Shown here: positions 25,698 to 34,709 of the stretch, one piece after another | How the letters are laid out: each line of letters begins with the position of its first letter | Position numbering within the stretch: position 1 is the stretch's first letter | DNA from: Devosia psychrophila | GTDB taxonomy: Bacteria > Pseudomonadota > Alphaproteobacteria > Rhizobiales > Devosiaceae | Direction of reading: 5' to 3' | Length of the DNA stretch: 64,000 nucleotides | Assembly (NCBI RefSeq): GCF_000971275.1 | Contig: NZ_LAPV01000134.1 | Coordinates: forward strand, 78,720-142,719 | Translations under genes and position numbers: made by a program | Notes under the pieces: generated by a model | Database searches by the model: none | Seen by the model: the letters and a program-made list of their open reading frames with translations, nothing else | What the model was told of the DNA's origin: nothing

Positions 25698-27524
25698 ATG
25701 TGCGGTATTGTCGGCATTGTAGGCAGCGAACCCGTTGCAGCCCGTCTGGTCGATGCGCTCAAGCGCCTCGAATATCGGGGCTATGATAGCGCAGGCGTCG
25801 CGACGCTCGAGGGCGGCGACATCGCCCGCCGCCGCGCCGAGGGCAAGCTCGGAAATCTGGCGCAGAAATTGGGCTTCGAGCCGCTGGGCGGCAACATCGG
25901 CATCGGCCATACCCGCTGGGCCACCCACGGCGCGCCGACCGAGAACAACGCTCATCCACACGCCACCGACCGCGTTGCCGTGGTGCATAACGGCATTATC
26001 GAAAACTATCGCGAGATGCTGGCCGATCTCGCCCAGGACGGTTATCTGCCCAAGACGCAAACCGATACCGAGTCTGTCGCCCTCTGGGTTAGCCGTGAAC
26101 TGGCCAATGGCGCCGAGCCCGAGCTGGCAGTAGCCCGCACGCTCAAGACGCTCAAGGGCGCCTTTGCGCTGGCCTTTCTGTTCAAGGGCCAGGAAAACCT
26201 GCTGATCGCTGCCCGCCATGGCGCGCCGCTGGCTATCGGCTATGGCGCGACCGAAATGTATCTCGGCTCCGACGCAATGGCGCTGGCGCCGTTCACCTCG
26301 CGCCTGACCTATCTCGAAGACGGCGACTGGGCGGTCATCACCCCCAATGGCGTCACCATCCGCGACGGCAAGGACGCCATCGTGCAGCGCGAACAGCAGA
26401 TTTCGCAGGCTTCGGCACTGATGGTGGACAAGGGCAACTACCGTCATTTCATGGCCAAGGAAATCTACGAACAGCCCGAAACCATCTCGCACACGCTGAG
26501 CCACTACGTGGACATGGGCGCCGAAAAGGTAGCCATCCGCGAAGTGCTGCCGTTTGATTTTGCCGATCTGAGCCGATTGACCATTAGCGCCTGCGGCACG
26601 GCTTATCTCGCTGGTGCTGTGGCGAAATACTGGTTCGAGCGTTATGCGCGGCTTCCTGTCGATATCGATGTGGCGTCGGAATTCCGCTACCGCGAGCCGC
26701 CGCTGGAAAAGGGCGGGTTGTCGCTGTTCATCTCGCAGTCGGGCGAAACCGCCGACACGCTGGCGGCACTGCGTTACTGCGCCAGCCAGGGTCAGCATGT
26801 GGCATGCCTGGTCAACACGCTGGAATCAACGATTGCTCGCGAATCCGCGGTGGTGTTCCCGATCCTTTGCGGTCCGGAGATCGGTGTCGCCTCAACCAAG
26901 GCGCTGACGGCGCAATTGACGGCATTGGCCAGCCTCGCTGTCGCTGCAGGCCGCGCTCGCGGCGTGTTGAGTGCCGAGCAGGAAACCGAATTGGTCCGCG
27001 CTCTTGTCAGCCTGCCGACTGCGGTGGCGGAAGCTCTGGGCACTGAGGGCCAGATCATGGACATTGCCAAGCGTCTGTCCAAGGCCAAAGATGTGCTCTA
27101 TCTCGGTCGTGGCCCAATGTTCCCGATCGCCATGGAAGGCGCGCTGAAGCTCAAGGAAATCAGCTACATACACGCCGAAGGTTACGCGGCTGGTGAACTC
27201 AAGCATGGGCCGATCGCCTTGGTCGACGAGGATATGCCGGTCATCGTCGTGGCGCCGTCGGACGAATTGGTCGACAAGACCTTGTCCAACATGCAGGAAG
27301 TCGCAGCGCGCGGCGGCAAGATCATCCTGATCACCGATGCCGAAGGTGCGGCGACCGCAGGGCATGGTGTGTCGGACATCATCCTGATCCCGCATGTGTC
27401 GAGCTTCGTGGCGCCGATCCTCGCGACGATACCCGTACAGCTGCTGGCCTATCACACCGCCGTTTTCATGGGGACGGACGTCGATCAGCCAAGGAATTTG
27501 GCGAAATCAGTGACGGTAGAATAA
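25698..27524 (+). CDS. glmS: Glutamine-fructose-6-phosphate aminotransferase
   Basis: Forms glucosamine-6-phosphate from fructose-6-phosphate and glutamine, 608 residues. Cys2 (MCGIVGIVG) is the glutaminase nucleophile after Met removal, with the conserved HTRWATHG further on. The isomerase half has two SIS domains (SQSGETADTLAAL and KLKEISYIHAEGYAAGELKHGP) and ends in the usual RNLAKSVTVE. It is coupled to glmU with one base between. No glmS ribozyme is expected in this phylum and none was seen. Confidence 0.97.
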   Translation: MCGIVGIVGSEPVAARLVDALKRLEYRGYDSAGVATLEGGDIARRRAEGKLGNLAQKLGFEPLGGNIGIGHTRWATHGAPTENNAHPHATDRVAVVHNGIIENYREMLADLAQDGYLPKTQTDTESVALWVSRELANGAEPELAVARTLKTLKGAFALAFLFKGQENLLIAARHGAPLAIGYGATEMYLGSDAMALAPFTSRLTYLEDGDWAVITPNGVTIRDGKDAIVQREQQISQASALMVDKGNYRHFMAKEIYEQPETISHTLSHYVDMGAEKVAIREVLPFDFADLSRLTISACGTAYLAGAVAKYWFERYARLPVDIDVASEFRYREPPLEKGGLSLFISQSGETADTLAALRYCASQGQHVACLVNTLESTIARESAVVFPILCGPEIGVASTKALTAQLTALASLAVAAGRARGVLSAEQETELVRALVSLPTAVAEALGTEGQIMDIAKRLSKAKDVLYLGRGPMFPIAMEGALKLKEISYIHAEGYAAGELKHGPIALVDEDMPVIVVAPSDELVDKTLSNMQEVAARGGKIILITDAEGAATAGHGVSDIILIPHVSSFVAPILATIPVQLLAYHTAVFMGTDVDQPRNLAKSVTVE

Positions 27525-27564
27525 CTCCGGCGTGGCGGGCGGGGATAAGTTTTCCGCCCTGGCG

Positions 27565-29703
27565 CTAACCGGCCCGGATTAGCGGGATCGCGAGGTCTTT
27601 GCGGAAGAGGTAAAGCAGCGTTTGCGCGGCTTCGCCGTCTGGGCCTTTGAGCGCAGGATTGCGTGCTAGCAATGCTTTAGCGTCGTCATGCGCGTAATCC
27701 AGTAGGTGCCGATGCACGTCGGGCACGGCGAGCCGATAGCCCGGCATACCCGACTGGCGGGTGCCGAGAACGTCACCCTGGCCGCGTAGTTCAAGGTCGC
27801 GTTCGGCGATTTCGAAGCCATCCTCGGTGGATTTGATTGTTTCGAGCCGGGCCTGGGCGGTCAGGCTGAGCGGGTCCTTGTAGAGCAGCAGGCAGGCGGA
27901 GCGTTGGGAGCCGCGACCGACGCGGCCGCGGAGTTGGTGCAGTTGGGCGAGGCCGAAGCGTTCGGCGTGTTCGATGATCATGATCGAGGCATTGGGTACG
28001 TCGACGCCGACTTCGATGACGGTGGTGGCGACTAGCAGCTTGAGTTCATTGGCAGAAAATCGCTGCATCACTTCCTGTTTGGCGGCGGCGCTCATGCGGC
28101 CGTGAACCAAAGCGACCTGATTTCCGAAGACTTTTTGCAGTTCGGCGAAGCGATCCTCGGCGGCGACGACGTCAAGATGCTCGCTTTCCTCGACCAGCGG
28201 GCAGACCCAAAAGGCCTGCGCACCTTCGGCTAGACGTGCCTGCAGACGTGAAATGACACGGGGGTAGTCACCGATGGATAGGACTGCAGTATCAATGGGT
28301 TGGCGGCCCTTTGGCTTCTCTCGCAGTGTGCTAACCGACATGTCCCCAAAATGCGTCAAAACCAGCGTGCGCGGGATTGGCGTCGCGGTCATCACCAACA
28401 GGTCGGTATGCTTGCCCTTGTCGGACAGCGCGAGGCGCTGGTGAACACCGAAACGATGCTGCTCGTCCACCACGGTCAGGCCGAGATTTTGGAACTCGAC
28501 ACCCGACTGGAACAGGGCGTGGGTGCCGACAACAATGGTGGTCTCGCCACTGGCGATTCCGGCGAGCTTGGCGCGGCGCTCCGCTGCAGGCATTTTGCCC
28601 GTGAGCAGTTCGCAGCCCAGCCCCGCTAGATCGCACAGCGGCTTCAGCGTCTTGAAATGCTGGCTGGCGAGCAGTTCCGTCGGCGCCATCAGTGCCGATT
28701 GCGCGCCGCTCTCGGCGACCGCCACCATCGCCATCAGCGCCACCACAGTCTTGCCCGAGCCCACATCGCCCTGCAACAGCCGCGACATGCGGTCGGGGGA
28801 GGCGAGATCTGCGCGGATTTCATCCACGGCCTGCTGCTGCCCCTCGGTCAGCGTGAACGGCAGAGATCTCCGCACCTTTTCCGTCAGGGCCCCGGTGAAG
28901 ACGCGAGAAATTCCGCTCTCCTTGGTCATGGTCGAGCGGATCAGTTGCAGCGTGATCTGGCCGGCCAGATATTCGTCATAGGCCAGCCGCATGCGGGCAG
29001 GTGACCATAGTTGCGCTTCGTCCGGATTGGTCGGCAGATGGACCATACGCATGGCGTAGACGAAGCTCGGCCATTTCCGCTGCGCCATCGTATCGGCGTC
29101 GATCCACTCGGGGATTTCGGGCATGCTGTCGACCACCTGCCGCACCAGCTTGCCCAGCGCCTTGGAACTTAGCCCCTGGGTCAGCGGGTAGACTGGCTCG
29201 ACCAGCGGCAGGGTCGTGAATTTGTCCTCCTCGACGATATAGTCGGGATGGGTGATCTGCTTTTCACCGTTGAAAAAGCCGATGGTGCCGGAGACGTAAC
29301 GCTCCTCACCGATGGGCAGCGCCTTCTCGACCCAGCCGCCTTGTGCCCGGAAAAATACCAGCTGCATCTCGCCAGTCTCGTCATGGGTAAACACCCGATG
29401 CGGCACATGGGCCTTGCCCTGCGGCGGCGGTTGGTGCCGGTCGATATGCAGCTTCAGCGTCACGATCTGATTGAGATAGGCTTCGGCAATGCCGACTTGC
29501 CGGCGCCGGTCCACCACCCCCGATGGCATATGCATCAGGATATCGAGCGCAATGGCTTCCTGGCCGTCCGGCGCACCGAAAAACCGCGTCAGCAGGGCAG
29601 CCAGCTTGTCGCCGACACCCTTGATCGAGTGCAGCGAGGCAAACAGCGGCGATAGGCTTTCGGGACGCGACAGGGTGATTCTCCTCGGATGGGAAAATGG
29701 CAC
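27565..29703 (-). CDS. recG: ATP-dependent DNA helicase RecG
   Basis: Branch-migration helicase that acts on stalled forks and Holliday junctions, about 700 residues. An N-terminal wedge/OB domain (about 60-170) is followed by helicase motifs: Walker A GDVGSGKT, DEQH box in VVDEQHRFGVHQR, motif III TATPIPRT, and motif VI QLRGRVGRGSQ. The start is uncertain. The ATG at 29703 has no evident ribosome-binding site, while AGGAG sits 7 bases before an in-frame CTG at 29673 that would give the usual LSRPESLSPLF N-terminus. It converges on glmS and diverges from sdhE. Confidence 0.94.
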   Translation of the reverse strand: MPFSHPRRITLSRPESLSPLFASLHSIKGVGDKLAALLTRFFGAPDGQEAIALDILMHMPSGVVDRRRQVGIAEAYLNQIVTLKLHIDRHQPPPQGKAHVPHRVFTHDETGEMQLVFFRAQGGWVEKALPIGEERYVSGTIGFFNGEKQITHPDYIVEEDKFTTLPLVEPVYPLTQGLSSKALGKLVRQVVDSMPEIPEWIDADTMAQRKWPSFVYAMRMVHLPTNPDEAQLWSPARMRLAYDEYLAGQITLQLIRSTMTKESGISRVFTGALTEKVRRSLPFTLTEGQQQAVDEIRADLASPDRMSRLLQGDVGSGKTVVALMAMVAVAESGAQSALMAPTELLASQHFKTLKPLCDLAGLGCELLTGKMPAAERRAKLAGIASGETTIVVGTHALFQSGVEFQNLGLTVVDEQHRFGVHQRLALSDKGKHTDLLVMTATPIPRTLVLTHFGDMSVSTLREKPKGRQPIDTAVLSIGDYPRVISRLQARLAEGAQAFWVCPLVEESEHLDVVAAEDRFAELQKVFGNQVALVHGRMSAAAKQEVMQRFSANELKLLVATTVIEVGVDVPNASIMIIEHAERFGLAQLHQLRGRVGRGSQRSACLLLYKDPLSLTAQARLETIKSTEDGFEIAERDLELRGQGDVLGTRQSGMPGYRLAVPDVHRHLLDYAHDDAKALLARNPALKGPDGEAAQTLLYLFRKDLAIPLIRAG

Positions 29704-29731
29704 GCATGGTCCGGTATCGCCACATCCTCGG

Positions 29732-29830
29732 TGTCATCCCGGCGCAGGCCGGGACCCATCCTGAAGTCTTTCAACCGTCACTGCCGGATCAGTCATCTCA
29801 GGATGGGTTCCGGCCTTCGCCGGAATGACA
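29732..29830. repeat. 33-bp imperfect inverted repeat in the recG/sdhE gap
   Basis: Arm 1 (29732-29764) begins TGTCATCCCGGCG and ends CCATCCTGA. Arm 2 (29798-29830) begins TCAGGATGGG and ends CGGAATGACA. The reverse complement of one matches the other at 30 of 33 positions, with 33 bp between. Each arm also contains an internal mini-palindrome (CCCGGC...GCCGGG). Similar GTCATCCCGGC...GCCGGGATCCATC blocks are a known intergenic palindrome class in alphaproteobacteria. No ORF is inside. Confidence 0.75.
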
Positions 29831-29913
29831 TCGCGTTTTGAACTATCCATGGGCTGACAACCCTCCAAAAGCCGCGTAAACAATGCGACCAAATCAAGAA
29901 CGAATTTAGGATC

Positions 29914-30204
29914 ATGGTGCGTCAAATGACTGCCGGTGAAGATATTTCCGTGCGGCGCAAGAAGCTTCGGTACCGCGCCTGGCACAGGGGTACCAAGGAG
30001 ATGGACCTCATTTTGGGGCCCTATGCCGATGCGCATACCGAAGCGCTGGACGAAGCTGGGCTCGATCGGCTCGAAGCGCTGGTGAACGAAGAAGACCCGC
30101 CGCTTCTCAAATGGGTGATGGGCCAGGAAGAGCCGCCCGAAAATATCGATCGCGGGTTCCTAGCCGAAGTGATTGCCGACCATTCTGCAAGATTGGCCAG
30201 ATGA
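29914..30204 (+). CDS. sdhE: FAD assembly factor SdhE
   Basis: Small cytoplasmic protein (96 residues) that promotes covalent flavinylation of succinate dehydrogenase SdhA. The family's RGxxE motif is present as RGTKE in KLRYRAWHRGTKEMDLILG. It matches the alphaproteobacterial partner position directly before mfd. The ATG at 29914 has a weak upstream site; an ATG at 29926 is an alternative. Its stop overlaps the mfd start as ATGA. Confidence 0.92.
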   Translation: MVRQMTAGEDISVRRKKLRYRAWHRGTKEMDLILGPYADAHTEALDEAGLDRLEALVNEEDPPLLKWVMGQEEPPENIDRGFLAEVIADHSARLAR

Positions 30205-33200
30205 ACGAACTTGCCCCGCAGCAGCGCCCGACGCGTACTATCGCCAATGTCCCCGACGGCATGCAGCCCATGGTGCTGGCGCGCCTGGTGCAGCAACGCA
30301 TCGAGGCTGCGCCGGATGATACGGCCAGCTTAGTCTTCGTGGCGCGCGACGGTCGCCGTTTGCAGCGCATGGCGGACATCCTTACCGCAATGCTGCCGGG
30401 CCACACTGTGCTGACGCTGCCGGCCTGGGACTGCCTGCCCTACGACCGTGTGTCGCCCAACAACGTCACCATCGCGGCCCGGATGAACACGCTGGCGGCG
30501 CTGACCAGCGGGGCCAAGGGGGCAGTGGTCCTCACCGCCGTCAACGCACTGATCCAGCGGGTGCCGCCGCGCGACGTGGTGGAAACCATGTCGTTTTCGG
30601 CAATTGCCGGTCGCATCGTCGATAGCAACAAGCTGATCGCCTGGGCTGCCAACAACGGCTACCTGCGGGTGCCGACGGTGCGCGAAAGCGGCGAATATGC
30701 CGTGCGTGGTGGTTTGGTTGACCTGTTTCCGGCCAGTGCCGAGGCGCCGTTGCGCTTTGACTTCTTCGGCAGCCAGCTCGAATCCATCCGCACCTTCGAT
30801 GCCGACAGCCAGCGCACCACCGGGACGCTGAAAAGCATCGCGCTGACGCCGATGAGCGAGGTGGTGCTGACTGACGACACCATCAAGCGCTTTCGCCAGA
30901 ACTACACCGCGACCTTTGGTGGCAACACCGTCGATGACACCTTGTATGCCTCCGTCAGTGGCGGTTCGCGTTACTCGGGCACCGAGCACTGGTTGCCGTT
31001 CTTCTACCAACATCTCGATACGCTGTCGGACTATGTCGGTGACGCGCCCTTCATCTTCGACGAGCAAGCCGCCGAGGCCTATGCCGACCGCGTGGCGCAA
31101 ATCCGCGACTATTACGATGCCCGCGAGGCCGCGCGCTTGATGCCAGTCGTGGCCGGCACCGGCGCGCCGTATAAGCCGGTGAAGCCAGAGCTGCTTTATA
31201 CTGTCGATCAGCATCCCTATGCGCTGGCCGGCGCCTCCACGGTTCAGCTCAGCCAGTTCATGGCGCCCAATACCAAGGCGTCGGATGATGCCGGCGGCCA
31301 TATCGCGCCAACCTTTGCAGCCGAACGGCAGGCGACCGATACCAACCTGTTCCAGTCTGTGGTCGATCGGTTGCTGACCGAGCGCCGCAATGGCCGCCGC
31401 TCGATCGTCGCCTGCTGGAGCACGGGCACCCGCGACCGCATGGTGCAGGTGCTCAAGGACCACGGCCTGACCAATCCGCGCATGGCGGAAAATTGGCGCG
31501 ACGCCGAAACCACCAGCGCCGCCACGACCTCGCTTGTCGTGCTGCCGCTGGACACTGGCTTTGAGACCAAGGACCTGTTGGTTCTCAGCGAACAGGACAT
31601 TCTCGGCGAACGCATCCTGCGCCCCCAGCGCAAGAAGAAAGCATCGGACGCGCTGACCGAGGCGGCAAGCCTTGGGGCGGGTGATCTCGTGGTTCACGTC
31701 GATCACGGCATCGGCCGCTTCCTCGGGCTCAAGGTTATCGAGGCCGGCGGCGCGCCGCATGAATGCGTCGAGCTGGAATATGGCGGCGATACCAAGCTGT
31801 ATCTGCCAGTTGAAAATATCGAGCTGCTGACGCGTTACGGGACCGACGACGGCCATGTGACGCTGGACAAGCTGGGCGGCGTCGCCTGGCAGGCCAAGAA
31901 GGGCAAGCTCAAGAAGCGCATTCGCGAAATGGCGGAGCAGCTCATCAAGATCGCGGCGGCGCGCCTGCTCACCAAGGCCGACGTGGTCGAGATCAATCCG
32001 GGCGCCTATGACGAATTTGTGGCGCGTTTCCCCTATGAGGAAACCGAAGACCAGATGGCGGCCATTGCGGCGGTGTTCGATGACGTGACCTCGGGCCGTG
32101 TCATGGACCGGCTGGTGTGTGGCGACGTCGGCTTCGGTAAGACCGAAGTGGCGCTTCGTGCGGCTTTTGCCGTCGCCCTCAGCGGCAAGCAGGTTGCCGT
32201 CGTGGTGCCTACGACGCTGCTGTCGCGCCAGCATTACAAAACCTTTGCTGAACGATTCGTCGGTCTGCCGGTGCGCGTACGACAGGCTTCGCGCATGGTC
32301 GGTTCTGCCGAGCTCAAGGCGACCAAGGAAGGCCTGGCCGATGGTCAGGTCGATATCGTCATCGGGACCCATGCGCTTTTGTCCAAGACCATCAAGTTCA
32401 AGGACCTAGGCATGGTGATCGTCGACGAGGAACAGCACTTCGGCGTCGGCCACAAGGAGCGCCTCAAGGAGCTCAAGGCCAATGTGCACGTGTTGACGCT
32501 GACGGCGACGCCGATCCCGCGCACGCTTCAACTGGCGCTGACCGGCGTTCGTGACCTGTCGCTGCTGGCGACGCCGCCGGTGGATCGTCTTGCTATCCGC
32601 ACCTTCATAGCGCCGTTCGACGCGCTATCGATCCGCGAGGCGCTGCTGCGCGAAAAGTATCGTGGCGGGCAGAGCTTTTATGTGGTGCCGCGCATCAAGG
32701 ACCAGCACGAGATCGCCGAGTTCCTCAAGGCGCAGGTGCCGGAAGTCAGCTTCGTAGTAGCCAATGGTCAGATGGCGCCGGCCGAGCTCGACGACACCAT
32801 GAATGCGTTTTACGACAACAAGTTCGACGTGCTGGTGGCAACGACCATCGTGGAATCGGGTCTCGACATTCCCAATGCCAATACGTTGATCGTGCATCGC
32901 GCCGACCATTTCGGCTTGGCGCAGCTGTATCAGATCCGTGGCCGTATCGGCCGGGCCAAGGCCCGTGCCTATGCGCTGTTCACGGTGCCTTCTGACAAGA
33001 AGCTTACCGACACGGCTGAGCGCCGCCTTGGCGTGCTGCAATCGCTCGAAAGCCTCGGCGCAGGCTTCCAGCTGGCCAGCCATGATCTCGATATCCGCGG
33101 CGCAGGGAACCTGCTGGGCGACGAACAATCGGGCCATATCCGCGAGGTCGGGTTCGAGCTGTATCAGTCGATGCTGGAAGAGGCTGTGGCCAATTTAAAG

Positions 33201-33689
33201 AATGGCGACGAAGACTACGAGGACAAGAACGAGTGGAGCCCGCAGATTTCGCTGGGCATGCCGGTCATGATTCCCGAGCATTACATTCCCGACCTGCAGG
33301 TGCGCATGCAACTGTATCGCCGCTTAGGCGATCTCACCGATATTCGCGATATCGACGCTGCTGGCGCAGAATTGATCGACCGTTTCGGCTCGCTGCCGGA
33401 AGAGGTTGAGGCCCTGCTCAAGGTGATTTTGGTCAAGGCGCTATGTCGCCAAGCCAATGTCGAAAAGGTCGATGCTGGTCCCAAGGGCGCGGTTATCTCG
33501 CTGCGGAACAACGAATTTCCCAATCCCGGCGCCCTTGTCAGACTGGTCAGCGACCCGGCAAACCAGGTGCGTATCAAGCCCGATCAGAAGCTTGTGTTTG
33601 CCCGCAACTGGCCGACGCCGAACGATCGCTTGAAGGGCGCCGCGGCAATCCTGTCGCGCATGGCCAAGCTCGCCGAAAATGCGGCATGA
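30201..33689 (+). CDS. mfd: Transcription-repair coupling factor Mfd
   Basis: Removes RNA polymerase stalled at lesions and recruits UvrA, 1162 residues. In order: a UvrB-like region (about 25-340, with LPAWDCLPYDRVSP), the RNA polymerase-interacting CarD-like module (about 485-550, GDLVVHVDHGIGRFLGL), RecG-like translocase motifs (GDVGFGKTE, VDEEQHFGVGHKE, TATPIPRTLQ, QIRGRIGRAK), and the C-terminal TRCF domain. The ATG at 30201 overlapping the sdhE stop is chosen; the frame remains open 30 codons further upstream but inside sdhE. Confidence 0.96.
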   Translation: MNELAPQQRPTRTIANVPDGMQPMVLARLVQQRIEAAPDDTASLVFVARDGRRLQRMADILTAMLPGHTVLTLPAWDCLPYDRVSPNNVTIAARMNTLAALTSGAKGAVVLTAVNALIQRVPPRDVVETMSFSAIAGRIVDSNKLIAWAANNGYLRVPTVRESGEYAVRGGLVDLFPASAEAPLRFDFFGSQLESIRTFDADSQRTTGTLKSIALTPMSEVVLTDDTIKRFRQNYTATFGGNTVDDTLYASVSGGSRYSGTEHWLPFFYQHLDTLSDYVGDAPFIFDEQAAEAYADRVAQIRDYYDAREAARLMPVVAGTGAPYKPVKPELLYTVDQHPYALAGASTVQLSQFMAPNTKASDDAGGHIAPTFAAERQATDTNLFQSVVDRLLTERRNGRRSIVACWSTGTRDRMVQVLKDHGLTNPRMAENWRDAETTSAATTSLVVLPLDTGFETKDLLVLSEQDILGERILRPQRKKKASDALTEAASLGAGDLVVHVDHGIGRFLGLKVIEAGGAPHECVELEYGGDTKLYLPVENIELLTRYGTDDGHVTLDKLGGVAWQAKKGKLKKRIREMAEQLIKIAAARLLTKADVVEINPGAYDEFVARFPYEETEDQMAAIAAVFDDVTSGRVMDRLVCGDVGFGKTEVALRAAFAVALSGKQVAVVVPTTLLSRQHYKTFAERFVGLPVRVRQASRMVGSAELKATKEGLADGQVDIVIGTHALLSKTIKFKDLGMVIVDEEQHFGVGHKERLKELKANVHVLTLTATPIPRTLQLALTGVRDLSLLATPPVDRLAIRTFIAPFDALSIREALLREKYRGGQSFYVVPRIKDQHEIAEFLKAQVPEVSFVVANGQMAPAELDDTMNAFYDNKFDVLVATTIVESGLDIPNANTLIVHRADHFGLAQLYQIRGRIGRAKARAYALFTVPSDKKLTDTAERRLGVLQSLESLGAGFQLASHDLDIRGAGNLLGDEQSGHIREVGFELYQSMLEEAVANLKNGDEDYEDKNEWSPQISLGMPVMIPEHYIPDLQVRMQLYRRLGDLTDIRDIDAAGAELIDRFGSLPEEVEALLKVILVKALCRQANVEKVDAGPKGAVISLRNNEFPNPGALVRLVSDPANQVRIKPDQKLVFARNWPTPNDRLKGAAAILSRMAKLAENAA

Positions 33690-33835
33690 ACCATACGCAT
33701 CAACCCTGTCTCGCCATAATCCTTTTGCAAGGTGTATTGGTCATGTTATTGCCCGAATTCAGCATTTGAAGGGCAGTTGGAAATTCAAGGTGGCATCAAG
33801 CTGCCGGGACCGCCCAAAGAAGCCAAGGAAATTCT

Positions 33836-34579
33836 ATGAACTTCAGGAAACCTCTCGTCGCCGGTATTGCGGTGGCTGCGCTCATGCTGTCCCCGCTGTC
33901 GGCTTTCGCTCAGGAAGCCGCTCCTGCCGCGCCCGCAGTCGAAGCACCGGCCGCTGAGGCACCTGCCGTAGACCCTGCCGCTCCTGCTGCAGCGCCAACT
34001 GCAGCCGATGCCGCCGCTGCCGGCCAGAACTGGCTCAAGGTCTGCGATCCGCTGCCCGATGGGCAAAAGGCCTGCATCATGCGCCAGGTCGTTCTGGCCA
34101 ATGGCCAGTTTCTTGGCTCGTTCCTGTTGCGTGACGATCCCGGGCAGGAAAGCCGCCTGCTCGCCGTTGCTGCCGTTCCGCTCGGTGTGCTGCTGCCGTT
34201 CGGCCTGACCTGGCAGATCGATGGCGCCAAGCCGATCCGTGTGCCCTACATGCTGTGTGACCCAACCTCCTGCGCCACGCAGCTGGTGATCAACGAGCAG
34301 TATGTGAACTCGCTCAAGAAGGGCGGCGTGCTCAAGCTCACCGCCAAGAACCGCCAGAACCAGGACTTGACCATCGACATCACGCTGGCCGGTTTTACCT
34401 CGGCCTATGATGGCGATGCTGCGCTGACCTTCGACGAATTCCGCCAGGAAACTTCTGGCGAGAACGCGCTTGAGCAGGTTCTTCAGGATCGCGCCGAAAC
34501 CCTGCGCCAGCAGCTCAACGGTGATGCACCGGCTCCGGCTGCCGGCACCGAGACCCCGGCGGCTCCCGCTACGCCGTAA
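33836..34579 (+). CDS. Invasion-associated locus B (IalB)-family secreted protein
   Basis: Exported protein of 247 residues with a Sec signal peptide (1-25, LSAFAQ). An Ala/Pro/Glu-rich linker follows (about 27-60), then an IalB domain (about 62-205: NWLKVCDPLPDGQKACIMRQ and later PYMLCDPTSCATQLVI) with four cysteines positioned for two disulfides, then a second Ala/Pro tail. IalB proteins are common in Hyphomicrobiales; the Bartonella member is linked to erythrocyte entry, but most relatives have no known role. AAGGAAA ribosome-binding site upstream. It stands alone, followed by a strong terminator. Confidence 0.88.
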   Translation: MNFRKPLVAGIAVAALMLSPLSAFAQEAAPAAPAVEAPAAEAPAVDPAAPAAAPTAADAAAAGQNWLKVCDPLPDGQKACIMRQVVLANGQFLGSFLLRDDPGQESRLLAVAAVPLGVLLPFGLTWQIDGAKPIRVPYMLCDPTSCATQLVINEQYVNSLKKGGVLKLTAKNRQNQDLTIDITLAGFTSAYDGDAALTFDEFRQETSGENALEQVLQDRAETLRQQLNGDAPAPAAGTETPAAPATP

Positions 34580-34604
34580 AGCACTGGCCGATATTTGAAT
34601 GACG

Positions 34605-34639
34605 AAGGGCGCAGGTGACTGCGCCCTTTTTGTTTTTTG
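34605..34639 (+). terminator. Rho-independent terminator after the IalB-family gene
   Basis: A 9-bp perfect stem (AAGGGCGCA and TGCGCCCTT) with loop GGTGAC, running into TTTTGTTTTTT. It begins 26 bases after the stop. This is the cleanest intrinsic terminator on the plus strand of the window. Confidence 0.93.
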
Positions 34640-34709
34640 GGTTGGCACGCCTGCGCTCGCACTGCCGCTAAGGGCGTCTGCAACGATCTCTAAAGGAGAG
34701 GCCGTGGCG

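Noticed and set aside
27537..27559. GGGCGG/CCGCCC hairpin between glmS and recG as a terminator
   Set aside because: A 6-bp stem with an 11-base loop and no T-run; too weak to list as a terminator.
30330..32372. A 680-codon open frame on the minus strand inside mfd
   Set aside because: Antisense to well-conserved Mfd helicase sequence; composition is typical of a shadow frame.
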